Origin: Lysinibacillus parviboronicapiens
Lineage (GTDB): Bacteria > Bacillota > Bacilli > Bacillales_A > Planococcaceae
DNA: 64,000 bases
Assembly: GCF_003049575.1 (NCBI RefSeq)
Contig: NZ_PYWI01000016.1
Location: 1-64,000, forward strand
Direction of reading: 5' to 3'
Shown piece by piece: positions 35,060 through 44,216 of this stretch. A program made the translations under genes and the position numbers. Within the stretch, counting starts at the first letter, position 1, and the number at the start of each line of letters is the position of its first letter. The notes under the pieces are model-generated. The model was not told the origin of the DNA. It ran no database searches and saw only the letters and a list, made by a program, of their open reading frames with translations.

Positions 35060-36370
35060 TTAGATATTTAATTCATTCACTACATTAATTAATGAGTCAG
35101 ATGATGAGGAAACAAGTGTGGCACCTTGTGACAGCTCTGTAATTAAGTTTGAAATGGCAGAAATATCACGAGCGGTATTGACATATTGTTGCTGAATACC
35201 TGTAACAGCATCTGCAATATCATTAAATGACTTTGATAAACTCGTTTGTGTATCTACACTATGTTGAATCTTTTGGTCGACATTGATAACAGAACTCGCC
35301 ATTGTTGTAATATTGCTTTCGGTTTCTTTAATAAGATGCGAAACGTTTTGTACGGCATTTTTTGTTTCCTCAGCAAGTTTACGAACTTCCTCTGCTACGA
35401 CAGCGAAGCCTTTACCATGCTCACCAGCACGAGCAGCCTCAATGGAAGCATTTAATGCTAATAGATTTGTTTGATCTGCAATACCTGTAACAAGCCCTAC
35501 AATTTCAGAAATCTTTTGTGAAGATGTACGTAATTGGTTCATCGTCACCTCAAGGCTATTTACACTTTGTAAAATGACATGTATTAAATCATTTTGCTCT
35601 TGTAGTTGTTGTTGGCCTCGACTAGATTTTTCCTTCGTATCTTCAACAAAGCTCAAACCTTGCTTTGTTGCTACAGCAATATCATCTGTTTGTGCAGAAA
35701 TAACCATTAAAGAGGCAGCTGTTTCCTCACTAATAGCATTTAACTCTTCTGCTGTACTTTGAATGGTTGTAACAAGTGAATGTTTTGTTGCATCTGCTGC
35801 TGTACGAATGCGTTCTTCTTCTTTTTCGTATGCTTCAATAACAAGCTGCTGCTCAAAGTTAATGATTTTACAGAAAGCATTAATAGCGCGTAGCGCATCA
35901 TGCTTAGATATATCTAATTCATTGGCAAAGTTTGCAAATGTCGAAGTTAATGATTGAAATGAAGCTATATACCATTTAGATTGTAAACCAATCCGCACAT
36001 GTGTCTCGGCGATTGACTTTCTTTCGTTAATGTAAGAATCATTAATATGACTTTCGAAAATATCACTTAAATGTTTATGTAATGTAACTTTTAAACGGTC
36101 AATTTGTGAAGTTTTATGGATAATATCTAATAAATCCTGGCTTAAACTAATAGCTGCATAAAATTGATCGACCATTTTAGGAATTAAGTCCTTAGCTAAA
36201 GGCTGAAGTTGCTTAATTATCGCTAAATCTTCAATTGTTAAATCTAATAACTGCAATTGCTTTTGAAGGTTTGGGTGGCTAGCAATATCTAATTGTACAT
36301 TATGCTTATAATCTTCGGGTGATAATAAAATTGAGTAGCTAGAATTGTTCTTTTTTGTAAACCAACTCAT
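35060..36370 (-). CDS. hemAT: Heme-based aerotaxis transducer HemAT
   Basis: A soluble oxygen-sensing chemoreceptor: an N-terminal globin-coupled sensor (residues about 1-175) joined to an MCP signalling domain, with no membrane helices. The proximal heme histidine is His124 in [20 protein letters not shown], matching His123 of B. subtilis HemAT. The signalling tip reads [21 protein letters not shown] chose ATG 36370, which has GGAG 9 nt upstream; ten extra codons (to 36400) lack a site. A SigD-like promoter lies upstream, as expected for chemotaxis genes. Monocistronic. Confidence 0.94.
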   Translation of the reverse strand: MSWFTKKNNSSYSILLSPEDYKHNVQLDIASHPNLQKQLQLLDLTIEDLAIIKQLQPLAKDLIPKMVDQFYAAISLSQDLLDIIHKTSQIDRLKVTLHKHLSDIFESHINDSYINERKSIAETHVRIGLQSKWYIASFQSLTSTFANFANELDISKHDALRAINAFCKIINFEQQLVIEAYEKEEERIRTAADATKHSLVTTIQSTAEELNAISEETAASLMVISAQTDDIAVATKQGLSFVEDTKEKSSRGQQQLQEQNDLIHVILQSVNSLEVTMNQLRTSSQKISEIVGLVTGIADQTNLLALNASIEAARAGEHGKGFAVVAEEVRKLAEETKNAVQNVSHLIKETESNITTMASSVINVDQKIQHSVDTQTSLSKSFNDIADAVTGIQQQYVNTARDISAISNLITELSQGATLVSSSSDSLINVVNELNI

Positions 36371-36482
36371 GGTTGTCTGCTCCATTCTTAATAAATCCAT
36401 AATAAATATTCATTAAAGTGTCTTCGTATTGCTAGGAATGTAAAGTTGCGAAATATCTGGTATTTACTCTATTCTACTATTT

Positions 36483-36509
36483 TTAGTGGCAAATATGGTT
36501 AAAATTTTA
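36483..36509 (-). promoter_or_regulatory. SigD-like promoter for hemAT
   Basis: On the minus strand TAAA (36509-36506), a 15-bp spacer, then GCCACTAA (36490-36483). This fits the motility sigma factor consensus TAAA-N15-GCCGATAT closely in both sequence and spacing. The distance to the hemAT start (about 110 nt) is reasonable. Confidence 0.6.
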
Positions 36510-36594
36510 GTTTATTTCTATTTTTTTTGCATTAATTTCAAGGGATTGTCGTTTAAAAGTCATGAAATATTTTTTTCTAGAATAAAAAAGCAAT

Positions 36595-36623
36595 TTGAAT
36601 TCCACAGGACAAACCTGTAAAAT
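36595..36623 (+). promoter_or_regulatory. SigA-type promoter for small membrane protein gene
   Basis: TTGAAT (36595-36600), a 17-bp spacer and TAAAAT (36618-36623), about 70 nt before the ATG at 36694. Confidence 0.65.
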
Positions 36624-36693
36624 ACGAACTGTTTAGTTTAATTAATAATTGTACGTGGAAATATCAACATAATTTGCTAAAAGGAGACATTAC

Positions 36694-36903
36694 ATGGAGA
36701 AGAAGCGTTTTAAGTTTGTCATCCCTGTCATGGTGGTTGTCGCTATCGGTTCAGTTTATATGTTAAACAATTATTATGCCGAAGTACCGGATTTAGATCA
36801 ACTTTTAATTACGATTGGCGCAACATTAGTTTCTGGTGTGCTTGCATACTTTTTATTTCCACAGCAAGGGGAAAATAAAATCGATGATCGAGGGCCGTAT
36901 TAA
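36694..36903 (+). CDS. Small membrane protein of unknown function
   Basis: A 69-residue protein with a basic N-terminus (MEKKRFK), a first helix (FVIPVMVVVAIGSVYML), a short loop with acidic residues (AEVPDLDQ) and a second helix (LLITIGATLVSGVLAYFLF). Both helices are about 17-20 residues, so it probably forms a membrane hairpin. AAAAGGAG precedes the ATG. Not recognised. It has its own promoter and terminator, so it is likely a real gene. Confidence 0.75.
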   Translation: MEKKRFKFVIPVMVVVAIGSVYMLNNYYAEVPDLDQLLITIGATLVSGVLAYFLFPQQGENKIDDRGPY

Positions 36904-36907
36904 TCAT

Positions 36908-36942
36908 AAAGGGCATCTAGGAAGTTTCTAGATGCCTCTTTA
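36908..36942. terminator. Terminator between convergent small-protein gene and corA
   Basis: AAAGGGCATCTAG pairs with CTAGATGCCTCTTT and has T-rich sequence after it; it overlaps the last bases of corA, so it probably serves both genes. Confidence 0.85.
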
Positions 36943-37905
36943 TTTGGGTTTAAATAGTTTGAACCAACCTTTGTATTTAAAAAACGACAGCATAAAGATT
37001 ACGATTAATAGCATAATAGCTAGAACGATAAAGTAGCTATATTGACCATGGAGTTCTGGCATAATATCAAAATTCATTCCGTAAACACCTGCAATAAATG
37101 TTAACGGTATAAAGATCGTAGACACAATAGTTAATGTCATCATAATGCCATTCATGCGGCTAGAACTCATCGCCATATAGCTATCCCGCATGTCTGCTGT
37201 AAGCTCACGATTAGATTCAACCATCTCTGTAAGTTTGACTAAATGGTCGTGAATATCACCGAAATAGGCTCGTTCGGATTTTTTTAATGCGAAGCGGTAA
37301 GAACTTAGGATACGATATAAAAGATCCCGCATTGGTAATATGGTTCTTCGTAAATGCAGTAAGTCACTACGAAATTCAAATACTATCTGCATCGCATTTA
37401 AACTGTTTTGATATGTCAGTTCATCTTCAAGTGCATTAAGATGATCTTCGATTGTATAGACAAGTGGGAAATAGCTATCGACAATCTTATCAATTGTCTG
37501 ATAGGTTAGAAATACAGTGCCACGTTCCCAATTCTTTGGTTGATCTTCTAAAAGCTTTTGCACCTTATCTATTTCAGGCGCCTGGTTTTTATGGAAAGTA
37601 ACGATAAACTTATCAGAGACAAAGATATTTATTTCCTCAGCTATTAGTGTTTCCTCATTAAGTCTATGAATAACGAAAAAATGATAATCATCATAAAAAT
37701 CGAGCTTTGGCCGTTGTAAACGCATTAAACAATCTTCAATGGCTAGTGGATGAAAATGAAAAAACGTATCGAGTAATAATTCTTCTGCAGTAGTTGGGCA
37801 ATTAAAATCAACCCAAAACCATTCAAAATTATTATTTTTAATATCTTCAAGCGGAAATCCTTTTAATAATTGCTGATCTTTCGAAATGCCCATTGTGCGA
37901 ATCAC
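36940..37905 (-). CDS. corA: Magnesium/divalent-cation channel CorA
   Basis: A 321-residue CorA family protein: a large cytoplasmic N-terminal domain (for example FHFHPLAIEDCLMRLQRPKL), a long helix, and two C-terminal membrane helices with the signature YGMNF between them (VSTIFIPLTFIAGVYGMNF). The channel is a homopentamer in the plasma membrane. I placed the start at GTG 37905, with GAGGTGA 5 nt upstream; GTG 37914 overlaps that site. The stop overlaps a shared terminator. Confidence 0.93.
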   Translation of the reverse strand: MIRTMGISKDQQLLKGFPLEDIKNNNFEWFWVDFNCPTTAEELLLDTFFHFHPLAIEDCLMRLQRPKLDFYDDYHFFVIHRLNEETLIAEEINIFVSDKFIVTFHKNQAPEIDKVQKLLEDQPKNWERGTVFLTYQTIDKIVDSYFPLVYTIEDHLNALEDELTYQNSLNAMQIVFEFRSDLLHLRRTILPMRDLLYRILSSYRFALKKSERAYFGDIHDHLVKLTEMVESNRELTADMRDSYMAMSSSRMNGIMMTLTIVSTIFIPLTFIAGVYGMNFDIMPELHGQYSYFIVLAIMLLIVIFMLSFFKYKGWFKLFKPK

Positions 37906-38117
37906 GGCATTCACCTCAATTCTATTTCTTCTATATAAATGGATGTTAAATCCGCTGCTTCAAACATCTGCAAACGGGGCATTTATGGAAATGTGGTTGT
38001 ATTTATTCAGTCGATTGTAACCAATTAAATTTATTAATTAAAAGTCGCTATCGGTCGCTAGTTCCTACTGATGGGGATTTCGTTAGGTTTTACTCCGCGA
38101 ATTTTTATCCCCAACTA

Positions 38118-38801
38118 TTAAGGTTTCTCTTTATAGCATACCCAACCAGCAAATAATGTTGTAGCAAAAAATCTGGACGGCTGTGTGAAGCCTGCTTGTT
38201 GTAGCAAAGATAAAATTTCCTCTTCCTGCATAAACGACAGAGCGCGAATGGATTGCTCCATATTAGCCACTTCTACGGCTGAAAGTTTTGTGTATTGTAG
38301 CCAATAGGCACGCCATAAGTCAAACTGTAACTCGGTTTCAGTTGAGTTAAGCAACCCATATTTAGATACAAGGACAAATGGAGCTCCAGGTTTTAAATGC
38401 TTCACAATTTCTTTTAATGTCGCAAGTTTCTCTTCATATGTTTCGATAAAATGAAGAACTAGTATACAACTTGCAGCATCAAACTTTGTTGATGGTAGCG
38501 ATGTTTCAAGTATAGTACCGTGACAAAAGGAAATATTATTAGGTAATGATTTTAAGCGTTCTTCAGCAATCTGTAGCATTGCTTGTGCAGGATCTATCCC
38601 CACAAAGGACCAGCGAGGTCTTTGTTCAGCGAACTGTAAGATTTCATTACCGCTTCCTGAGCCAAGTACTAAAAACGTAGCTTCCTCAGGCAAGTTCGCT
38701 CGATAAAAGGTTTGTGTTAAACGTAACATTGCATCATAGCTAGGCAATGTACGTCGAATACCTTTTTCATATTCGTTTGCGAGTGTGTTATTAAATTCCA
38801 T
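38118..38801 (-). CDS. Class I SAM-dependent methyltransferase
   Basis: A 227-residue methyltransferase: motif I FLVLGSGSGNEILQFAEQRP (about residues 43-62), motif II acidic GIDPAQAMLQIAEERL, motif IV ASCILVLHFIE, then LKPGAPFVLVSKYG. The fold resembles tRNA uridine cmo5 synthase-like/ubiquinone-type methyltransferases, but no substrate can be assigned. The ATG at 38801 has only a distant AAAGGC upstream, so expression may be weak or the start is not exact. Monocistronic. Confidence 0.85.
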   Translation of the reverse strand: MEFNNTLANEYEKGIRRTLPSYDAMLRLTQTFYRANLPEEATFLVLGSGSGNEILQFAEQRPRWSFVGIDPAQAMLQIAEERLKSLPNNISFCHGTILETSLPSTKFDAASCILVLHFIETYEEKLATLKEIVKHLKPGAPFVLVSKYGLLNSTETELQFDLWRAYWLQYTKLSAVEVANMEQSIRALSFMQEEEILSLLQQAGFTQPSRFFATTLFAGWVCYKEKP

Positions 38802-38930
38802 CGTGTTATCACATGCCTTTCAAAAAAATTTAAAAAAATTTATATGTGTATGAAACTATTTCGGGTATAGGTCCGTAAATAGTAGTACAAATAGCAAAAG
38901 ACAAATTAAAAAGGAAGGTTGATGATATAT

Positions 38931-39236
38931 ATGGAAACAAAATGGTCTAAGGTAATCATACATGCTAGTGCGTTTTTTGCACCATTTTTAGTACCGATTT
39001 TATTTTTCTTAATTAGTACTGATGAAGAAGTAAAGGGAATCTCTATTCAGGCATTGCTGTTCCAAATTGTAATGTGGGTATTAATTGCAATTGCCGGTAT
39101 TTTAAGCTTTGTGTTAATCGGTTTACCGTTCTTACTAATTTTCGGTATTATGACTTTTATCGTCCCAATTATCGGTATTGTGAAGGCTATATCTGACGAG
39201 CCTTGGCGTTATCCAATTGTTGGTCGCTGGGTATAA
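38931..39236 (+). CDS. DUF4870-like small membrane protein
   Basis: A 101-residue protein with three hydrophobic segments: HASAFFAPFLVPILFFLIS, LLFQIVMWVLIAIAGILSFV and LLIFGIMTFIVPIIGIVKAI, followed by the conserved-looking end EPWRYPIVGRW. This resembles the DUF4870 family (Tic20-like fold). ATG 38931 is preferred; AAGGAAGG is 12 nt upstream. TTG 38919 and ATG 38922 are in frame but too close to it. Function unknown. Confidence 0.75.
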   Translation: METKWSKVIIHASAFFAPFLVPILFFLISTDEEVKGISIQALLFQIVMWVLIAIAGILSFVLIGLPFLLIFGIMTFIVPIIGIVKAISDEPWRYPIVGRWV

Positions 39237-39245
39237 TTTTTATAG

Positions 39246-39284
39246 ACGCAAGTATATGCTAGGTGCATATGCTTGCGTTTTTTC
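39246..39284 (+). terminator. Terminator after DUF4870-like gene
   Basis: ACGCAAGTATATGC pairs with GCATATGCTTGCGT and runs into TTTTTT. Confidence 0.9.
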
Positions 39285-39340
39285 TATAGGTGGAAAGGGT
39301 AGATATAAACATGAATTCTGTAGCACAACTCCCATCCGTG

Positions 39341-39396
39341 AAGTGTCGTGCCACGTTTGCTGATGATAAAACGTACTTTAGGGCATAATGACACTT
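39341..39396. repeat. Compound inverted repeat upstream of the ctsR promoter
   Basis: AAGTGTC (39341-39347) pairs with GACACTT (39390-39396), then GCC with GGC and ACGTTT (39353-39358) with AAACGT (39369-39374). The nested stems make an imperfect 56-nt hairpin. It lacks a T-run, lies 25 bp before the ctsR -35 and encodes nothing; role unknown. Confidence 0.5.
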
Positions 39397-39420
39397 AATC
39401 CTTTTCAATGTGCGTATTAA

Positions 39421-39479
39421 TTGCAATTATTTTCAAGCGTTCTGTATAATATACTCAAAGATAGTCAAAGATAGTCAAA
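39421..39479 (+). promoter_or_regulatory. ctsR operon promoter with CtsR operator
   Basis: TTGCAA (39421-39426), an 18-bp spacer and TATAAT (39445-39450). Immediately downstream are three heptads at 10-bp intervals: ACTCAAA (39453-39459), AGTCAAA (39463-39469) and AGTCAAA (39473-39479). CtsR recognises tandem RGTCAAA-N3-RGTCAAA, so the last two make a perfect site and the first a degenerate extension. This is autoregulation of the class III heat-shock operon. Confidence 0.92.
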
Positions 39480-39509
39480 GTCAGTGTAGTTAGCGAGGTG
39501 TATTCCTAA

Positions 39510-39980
39510 ATGCGTAATATTTCAGACATCATAGAAGGCTACTTAAAGCAAGTACTTGAATTAGGTGGAGAAGGGCATATTGAAATTAAACGGAGTGAAA
39601 TTGCTGATAAATTTCAATGTGTACCGTCACAAATAAATTATGTAATTAATACAAGATTTACAGCTGAACGTGGTTACCTTGTTGAAAGTAAACGTGGTGG
39701 AGGTGGATACATTCGAATTTTACGTGTCCGTGCAAACTCACAAATTGATTTGATTGATGATGTACTCTTGCAAATTGAAAGTGGGGCATCGCAAACAGTA
39801 GCAGAAGATTTAGTTTATCGTTTAATTGACGAGCAGGTAATTTCAAAACGAGAAGCGAAATTAATGTTAGCGGCGGTTGATCGCTCAACATTAGATTTAC
39901 AACTACCTTTACGGGATAACATTCGTGCGAGAATTCTACGTGCGATGTTAACGACCATTAAATACGAAAAGCAAAAGTAA
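39510..39980 (+). CDS. ctsR: Class III heat-shock repressor CtsR
   Basis: A 156-residue repressor of clp genes. The winged helix-turn-helix shows SEIADKFQCVPSQINYVINT (about residues 30-49) and the glycine-rich wing ESKRGGGGYIRI needed for DNA contact and heat sensing. The C-terminal domain (residues 80-150) is the target of McsB arginine phosphorylation and degradation. Its own promoter carries the cognate heptads. GCGAGG lies about 12 nt before the ATG. First gene of ctsR-mcsA-mcsB-clpC. Confidence 0.96.
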   Translation: MRNISDIIEGYLKQVLELGGEGHIEIKRSEIADKFQCVPSQINYVINTRFTAERGYLVESKRGGGGYIRILRVRANSQIDLIDDVLLQIESGASQTVAEDLVYRLIDEQVISKREAKLMLAAVDRSTLDLQLPLRDNIRARILRAMLTTIKYEKQK

Positions 39981-39993
39981 AGAGGTGATGGAA

Positions 39994-40539
39994 ATGATAT
40001 GCGAACATTGCAAGCAGCGCAATGCGACAGTAACAGTAACACAAGTTCAAAATAGTCAGAAGGTGGAACATCATTATTGTGACGTCTGCGCTTCGCAGTT
40101 CCATCCATTTCATGCGGAGTTTAAGCAAGAACCGGTTTCAATTCAACAACTACTTTCCAATTGGTTCGGCTCACCGACATGGCAACAAAAAGTTGGTGAA
40201 AAGCAACAAGCACCAACCCAACAACAAACGTGTCCACACTGTGGATTTACGTATAAGCGCTTTTTAAAAGAGGGCAAATTCGGATGCCCAGGCTGTTATG
40301 ATTCTTTTGCCGAGCATTTGCCAAAGCTCTTTAACCGTATTCAGGCTGGCCCTCAACATATTGGCAAAATGCCAGGCGCTCATAGCAATGTCTATGTTAT
40401 AAAAAAACAAATAGAAGATATTCGTAAACGGATGAAAGATGCCGTAGACGAAGAACAGTTTGAAGAGGCAGCGAAGCTTCGTGATGAGGCAAAGGAACTT
40501 GAGAGTCAGCTACAATTCGAAGGTGGTGATGTGTCGTGA
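39994..40539 (+). CDS. mcsA: McsA, zinc-binding activator of protein-arginine kinase
   Basis: A 181-residue protein with CxxC pairs Cys3/Cys6, Cys29/Cys32, Cys80/Cys83 and Cys98/Cys101 (CEHC, CDVC, CPHC, CPGC), and a UVR/coiled-coil domain near residues 137-175 (DAVDEEQFEEAAKLRDEAKE). It activates McsB and modulates CtsR. AGAGGTG is 6 nt before ATG 39994; in-frame GTG 39985 and ATG 39988 lie in or beside that site. Its stop overlaps the mcsB start (TGATG). Confidence 0.95.
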   Translation: MICEHCKQRNATVTVTQVQNSQKVEHHYCDVCASQFHPFHAEFKQEPVSIQQLLSNWFGSPTWQQKVGEKQQAPTQQQTCPHCGFTYKRFLKEGKFGCPGCYDSFAEHLPKLFNRIQAGPQHIGKMPGAHSNVYVIKKQIEDIRKRMKDAVDEEQFEEAAKLRDEAKELESQLQFEGGDVS

Positions 40540-41645
40540 TGATTGAGCCTTTTTTAGAGCGGGCTACGCCTGTATGGATGCAAGTAGAAGATGATTATTC
40601 TGATATTGTCATTAGTACACGAATACGCCTTGCTCGGAATTTAGATGGATATCGTTTCCCACTAGTTTTCTCAGAAGATGAAGCACTACAAGTGGAGCAA
40701 GCAGTGACACACGCCATTCAGGACAGTCCTAAACTCCATGAAAGGTACTCTTATTTTGCCATAAAAGATTTAACACCATTACAACGACAAATTCTAGTTG
40801 AAAAACATTTAATTAGTCCACAGTTAGCGAAAAAAGAGCTAGTCGGCTCCATGCTGCTATCTGAGGATGAATCCATTAGCATTATGGTGAATGAAGAAGA
40901 CCATTTACGCATTCAATGTATGACAGCAAGTTTTCAACTTCAAAAGGCATACGAACAGGCCAATAAAATTGATCGTGCCTTAGAAGGGGTACTCCCCTAT
41001 GCATTTCGAGATAATTTTGGCTATTTAACAAGTTGCCCAACGAATATTGGAACAGGATTACGGGCTTCTGTCATGATGCATCTCCCAGTCCTAACATTAA
41101 CTGGTCAGATGAATCAAATAATAAATGCCATGACACGATTAGGAATGACAGTTAGGGGAATATATGGAGAAGGTAGTGAAAACTTAGGGAATGTTTATCA
41201 AGTTTCAAATCAGATTACCTTAGGAAAAACAGAAGATGATATTTTAGCAGACATTCAAAGCGTTGCTGAAAAAATTATTCAAAAAGAGCGGCACGCAAGA
41301 GGTAAGTTGATGGATAAGGCGGAACTTGCCTTAGAAGATCGCATTTACCGAGCTTTAGGTACGCTGACGCATGCGCGTATTTTAACGAGTGAGGAAGCGG
41401 CAACTTGCTTATCCAATGTACGCCTTGGGGTAGATTTACAATTGATTGACGGCATAAAGGCCGCAACGTTAAATGAATGTATAGTCTGTATGCAACCTGG
41501 ATTTTTACAGCATTATGCAGGTGAAGCACTGCCACCGTCCGAACGTGATCGGGTACGAGCAAAGATGCTTCGTGAGGCATTATTTCAAGAAAATTTGAGT
41601 AAACCTACTATAGGGGGAAAAGGAGAGGATTCATATGATGTTTAA
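40539..41645 (+). CDS. mcsB: Protein-arginine kinase McsB
   Basis: A 368-residue phosphagen-kinase-fold enzyme that phosphorylates arginines on CtsR and on misfolded proteins, tagging them for ClpC/ClpP. Visible: [17 protein letters not shown] near the start, the [11 protein letters not shown] loop (about residues 117-127), the [13 protein letters not shown] segment and the C-terminal region [15 protein letters not shown] 40539 overlaps the mcsA stop; GTG 40536 is possible. Its 3' end overlaps the clpC start by 11 bp. Confidence 0.95.
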   Translation: MIEPFLERATPVWMQVEDDYSDIVISTRIRLARNLDGYRFPLVFSEDEALQVEQAVTHAIQDSPKLHERYSYFAIKDLTPLQRQILVEKHLISPQLAKKELVGSMLLSEDESISIMVNEEDHLRIQCMTASFQLQKAYEQANKIDRALEGVLPYAFRDNFGYLTSCPTNIGTGLRASVMMHLPVLTLTGQMNQIINAMTRLGMTVRGIYGEGSENLGNVYQVSNQITLGKTEDDILADIQSVAEKIIQKERHARGKLMDKAELALEDRIYRALGTLTHARILTSEEAATCLSNVRLGVDLQLIDGIKAATLNECIVCMQPGFLQHYAGEALPPSERDRVRAKMLREALFQENLSKPTIGGKGEDSYDV

Positions 41646-44079
41646 TCGTTTTACACAACGCGCACAAAAAGTATTACAGCTTGCACAGGAAGAGGCTATT
41701 CGTTGGAAACACGAATCAATAGGAACTGAGCATATTCTTTTAGGACTTATTCGTGAAGGCGGGGGTATTGCAGCGAAGGCATTAGAAGCCATTGATATTA
41801 GCCCTCAAATGATTGAAGCAGGTATTGAAGAACTGGTTGGTAAAGGTACAGAGGATGTTGGGCCAATCGTGCATTATACACCTCGTGCGAAAAAAGTAAT
41901 TGAACTATCAGTCGATGAATCACGTAAATTAGGTCATTCGTATATCGGTACCGAGCATTTACTATTAGCGTTAATTCGTGAGGGCGAAGGTGTGGCAGCT
42001 CGCGTCTTAAACAATGCGGGTGTCGGTTTAAATAAAGCACGTCAGCAAGTATTATTGTTACTTGGTAACAATGACAATGCACAATCTGGACAGCAAGCAG
42101 CACAGGCTGCCAATACACCAACACTAGATAGCCTAGCGCGTGATTTAACACAAATTGCACGTGAAGGCTCATTAGACCCGGTAATTGGTCGTAGTAAAGA
42201 AATAACGCGTGTTATCGAAGTATTATCGCGCCGTACAAAAAACAACCCTGTTTTAATTGGTGAACCAGGGGTAGGTAAAACGGCGATTGCAGAAGGTTTA
42301 GCACAGCAAATCATTAATAATGAAGTGCCAGAAATCCTTCGTGATAAACGAGTAATGACCCTTGATATGGGGACGGTTGTGGCAGGCACAAAATACCGTG
42401 GTGAATTTGAGGACCGTTTGAAAAAAGTAATGGATGAGATTCGCCAAGCAGGTAATGTTATCTTATTCATTGATGAATTGCATACATTAATCGGTGCGGG
42501 TGGTGCAGAGGGTGCAATTGACGCATCAAATATTTTAAAACCATCTTTAGCACGCGGTGAGCTACAATGTATCGGCGCAACAACATTAGATGAGTATCGT
42601 AAATACATTGAAAAGGATGCCGCTTTAGAGCGCCGCTTCCAGCCAATTCAAGTAGATGAGCCAACGGTTGAAGAAGCTATTCAAATTATCCATGGCTTGC
42701 GTGATCGTTATGAGGCGCATCATCGTGTAAAAATCACAGATGAAGCTATTGAGGCAGCAGCGAAAATGGGTGATCGCTATATTTCGGATCGCTTTTTACC
42801 AGATAAAGCAATTGATTTAATTGATGAAGCAGGTTCTAAAGTACGCTTACGTTCATTTGCAGTGCCACCGAACTTAAAGGCATTGGAAGATAAGCTTGAA
42901 AATGTTCGTTCCGAGAAAAATGCAGCTGTTTCTGGTCAAGAATTTGAAAAAGCAGCTTCTCTAAGAGATACAGAGCAAAAGTTAAAAGATGAAATTGAAA
43001 CAACCCGCAAAACCTGGAAAGAAGAACAGGGTAAAGCTGAATCTAAGGTAACTGTGGATGATGTTGCAGCGGTTGTATCGATGTGGACGGGAATCCCGGT
43101 AGCGAAAATCGCACATGAAGAATCAGCAAAACTTTTACAGCTTGAAGAGGAGTTACACAAACGCGTTGTTGGTCAAGGCGAAGCAGTAGAAGCAATCTCT
43201 CGTGCAATTCGTCGTGCAAGAGCAGGCTTAAAAGACCCAAAACGACCAATTGGCTCATTCATTTTCCTTGGTCCTACAGGTGTCGGTAAAACAGAGCTAG
43301 CAAGAGCGCTTGCTGAGGTAATGTTCGGCGATGAAGATGCGATGATTCGTGTTGACATGTCTGAGTATATGGAGAAACATTCGACTTCACGTTTAGTCGG
43401 CTCACCTCCAGGCTATGTCGGCTTTGACGATGGTGGTCAGCTGACAGAGAAAGTTCGCCGTAAACCATATTCTGTTGTATTACTTGATGAAATAGAAAAA
43501 GCACATCCAGATGTCTTTAATATCTTATTACAAGTGCTTGAAGATGGCCGTTTAACAGATTCTAAAGGTCGTGTGGTTGATTTCCGAAATACGGTTGTTA
43601 TTATGACATCTAACGTTGGTGCGGATGCATTAAAATATCAAAAAAATCTAGGCTTTAGTTTAGGTGGTTCTGAGTCGAAACATAAAGATATGAAGGGCAC
43701 TATGTTAGAAGAGCTGAAAAAAGCTTTCCGCCCAGAATTCTTAAATCGTATTGACGAAATGATTGTCTTCCACTCATTAGAAAAAGGACACTTAAAAGAA
43801 ATCGTATCGATGATGTCAAACGCTTTAACAAAACGTCTAAAAGAACAAGACATTTCGCTTGAGTTAACTGATGCAGCGCTTGAGAAAATCGCGGATGAAG
43901 GGTATGATCCACAATATGGTGCCCGCCCAATTCGTCGTGCGCTACAAAAACAAGTGGAAGACCGTCTATCGGAAGAGCTTCTTAAAGGCAATGTTGAAAA
44001 AGGAAATCAAGTTATTATCGATTATGTGAACGATGAGTTTGTGGTGAAGAAAAAAGAGGGCGTTTCGATTTCTAAATAA
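41635..44079 (+). CDS. clpC: AAA+ unfoldase ClpC
   Basis: An 814-residue HSP100 unfoldase that feeds ClpP. Domains: two Clp-N repeats (1-145), AAA-1 with Walker [10 protein letters not shown] and Walker [12 protein letters not shown], a UVR-like middle domain ([20 protein letters not shown], about 428-447), and AAA-2 with [23 protein letters not shown] and a C-terminal [15 protein letters not shown]. The start [14 protein letters not shown] matches B. subtilis ClpC; AAGGAG lies upstream. Last gene of the ctsR operon and under its heat-shock control. Confidence 0.97.
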   Translation: MMFNRFTQRAQKVLQLAQEEAIRWKHESIGTEHILLGLIREGGGIAAKALEAIDISPQMIEAGIEELVGKGTEDVGPIVHYTPRAKKVIELSVDESRKLGHSYIGTEHLLLALIREGEGVAARVLNNAGVGLNKARQQVLLLLGNNDNAQSGQQAAQAANTPTLDSLARDLTQIAREGSLDPVIGRSKEITRVIEVLSRRTKNNPVLIGEPGVGKTAIAEGLAQQIINNEVPEILRDKRVMTLDMGTVVAGTKYRGEFEDRLKKVMDEIRQAGNVILFIDELHTLIGAGGAEGAIDASNILKPSLARGELQCIGATTLDEYRKYIEKDAALERRFQPIQVDEPTVEEAIQIIHGLRDRYEAHHRVKITDEAIEAAAKMGDRYISDRFLPDKAIDLIDEAGSKVRLRSFAVPPNLKALEDKLENVRSEKNAAVSGQEFEKAASLRDTEQKLKDEIETTRKTWKEEQGKAESKVTVDDVAAVVSMWTGIPVAKIAHEESAKLLQLEEELHKRVVGQGEAVEAISRAIRRARAGLKDPKRPIGSFIFLGPTGVGKTELARALAEVMFGDEDAMIRVDMSEYMEKHSTSRLVGSPPGYVGFDDGGQLTEKVRRKPYSVVLLDEIEKAHPDVFNILLQVLEDGRLTDSKGRVVDFRNTVVIMTSNVGADALKYQKNLGFSLGGSESKHKDMKGTMLEELKKAFRPEFLNRIDEMIVFHSLEKGHLKEIVSMMSNALTKRLKEQDISLELTDAALEKIADEGYDPQYGARPIRRALQKQVEDRLSEELLKGNVEKGNQVIIDYVNDEFVVKKKEGVSISK

Positions 44080-44133
44080 TGCTTCAACATATAGAAGTAT
44101 GGAACTTAAGTACCCACTAAATTTTACTGTATG

Positions 44134-44172
44134 GAAAGGCAGCGAAGCCATAGTGCTAAGCTGTCTTTTTTT
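44134..44172 (+). terminator. Terminator after clpC
   Basis: AAAGGCAGC pairs with GCTGTCTTT across a partly structured loop and runs into TTTT. Leaves radA dependent on a downstream promoter or on read-through. Confidence 0.75.
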
Positions 44173-44216
44173 ATGTAAAATAGAAATAAGAACAAATATT
44201 CGAGGTGATAGCAATT

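Noticed and set aside
38065-38117. TGGGGAT...ATCCCCA inverted repeat, considered as terminator of the methyltransferase gene
   Set aside because: No T-run on either strand and a long, mostly unpaired interior; significance unclear.
42042-42608. 188-codon frame opposite clpC
   Set aside because: Antisense to the highly conserved AAA-1 domain; coding bias belongs to clpC.
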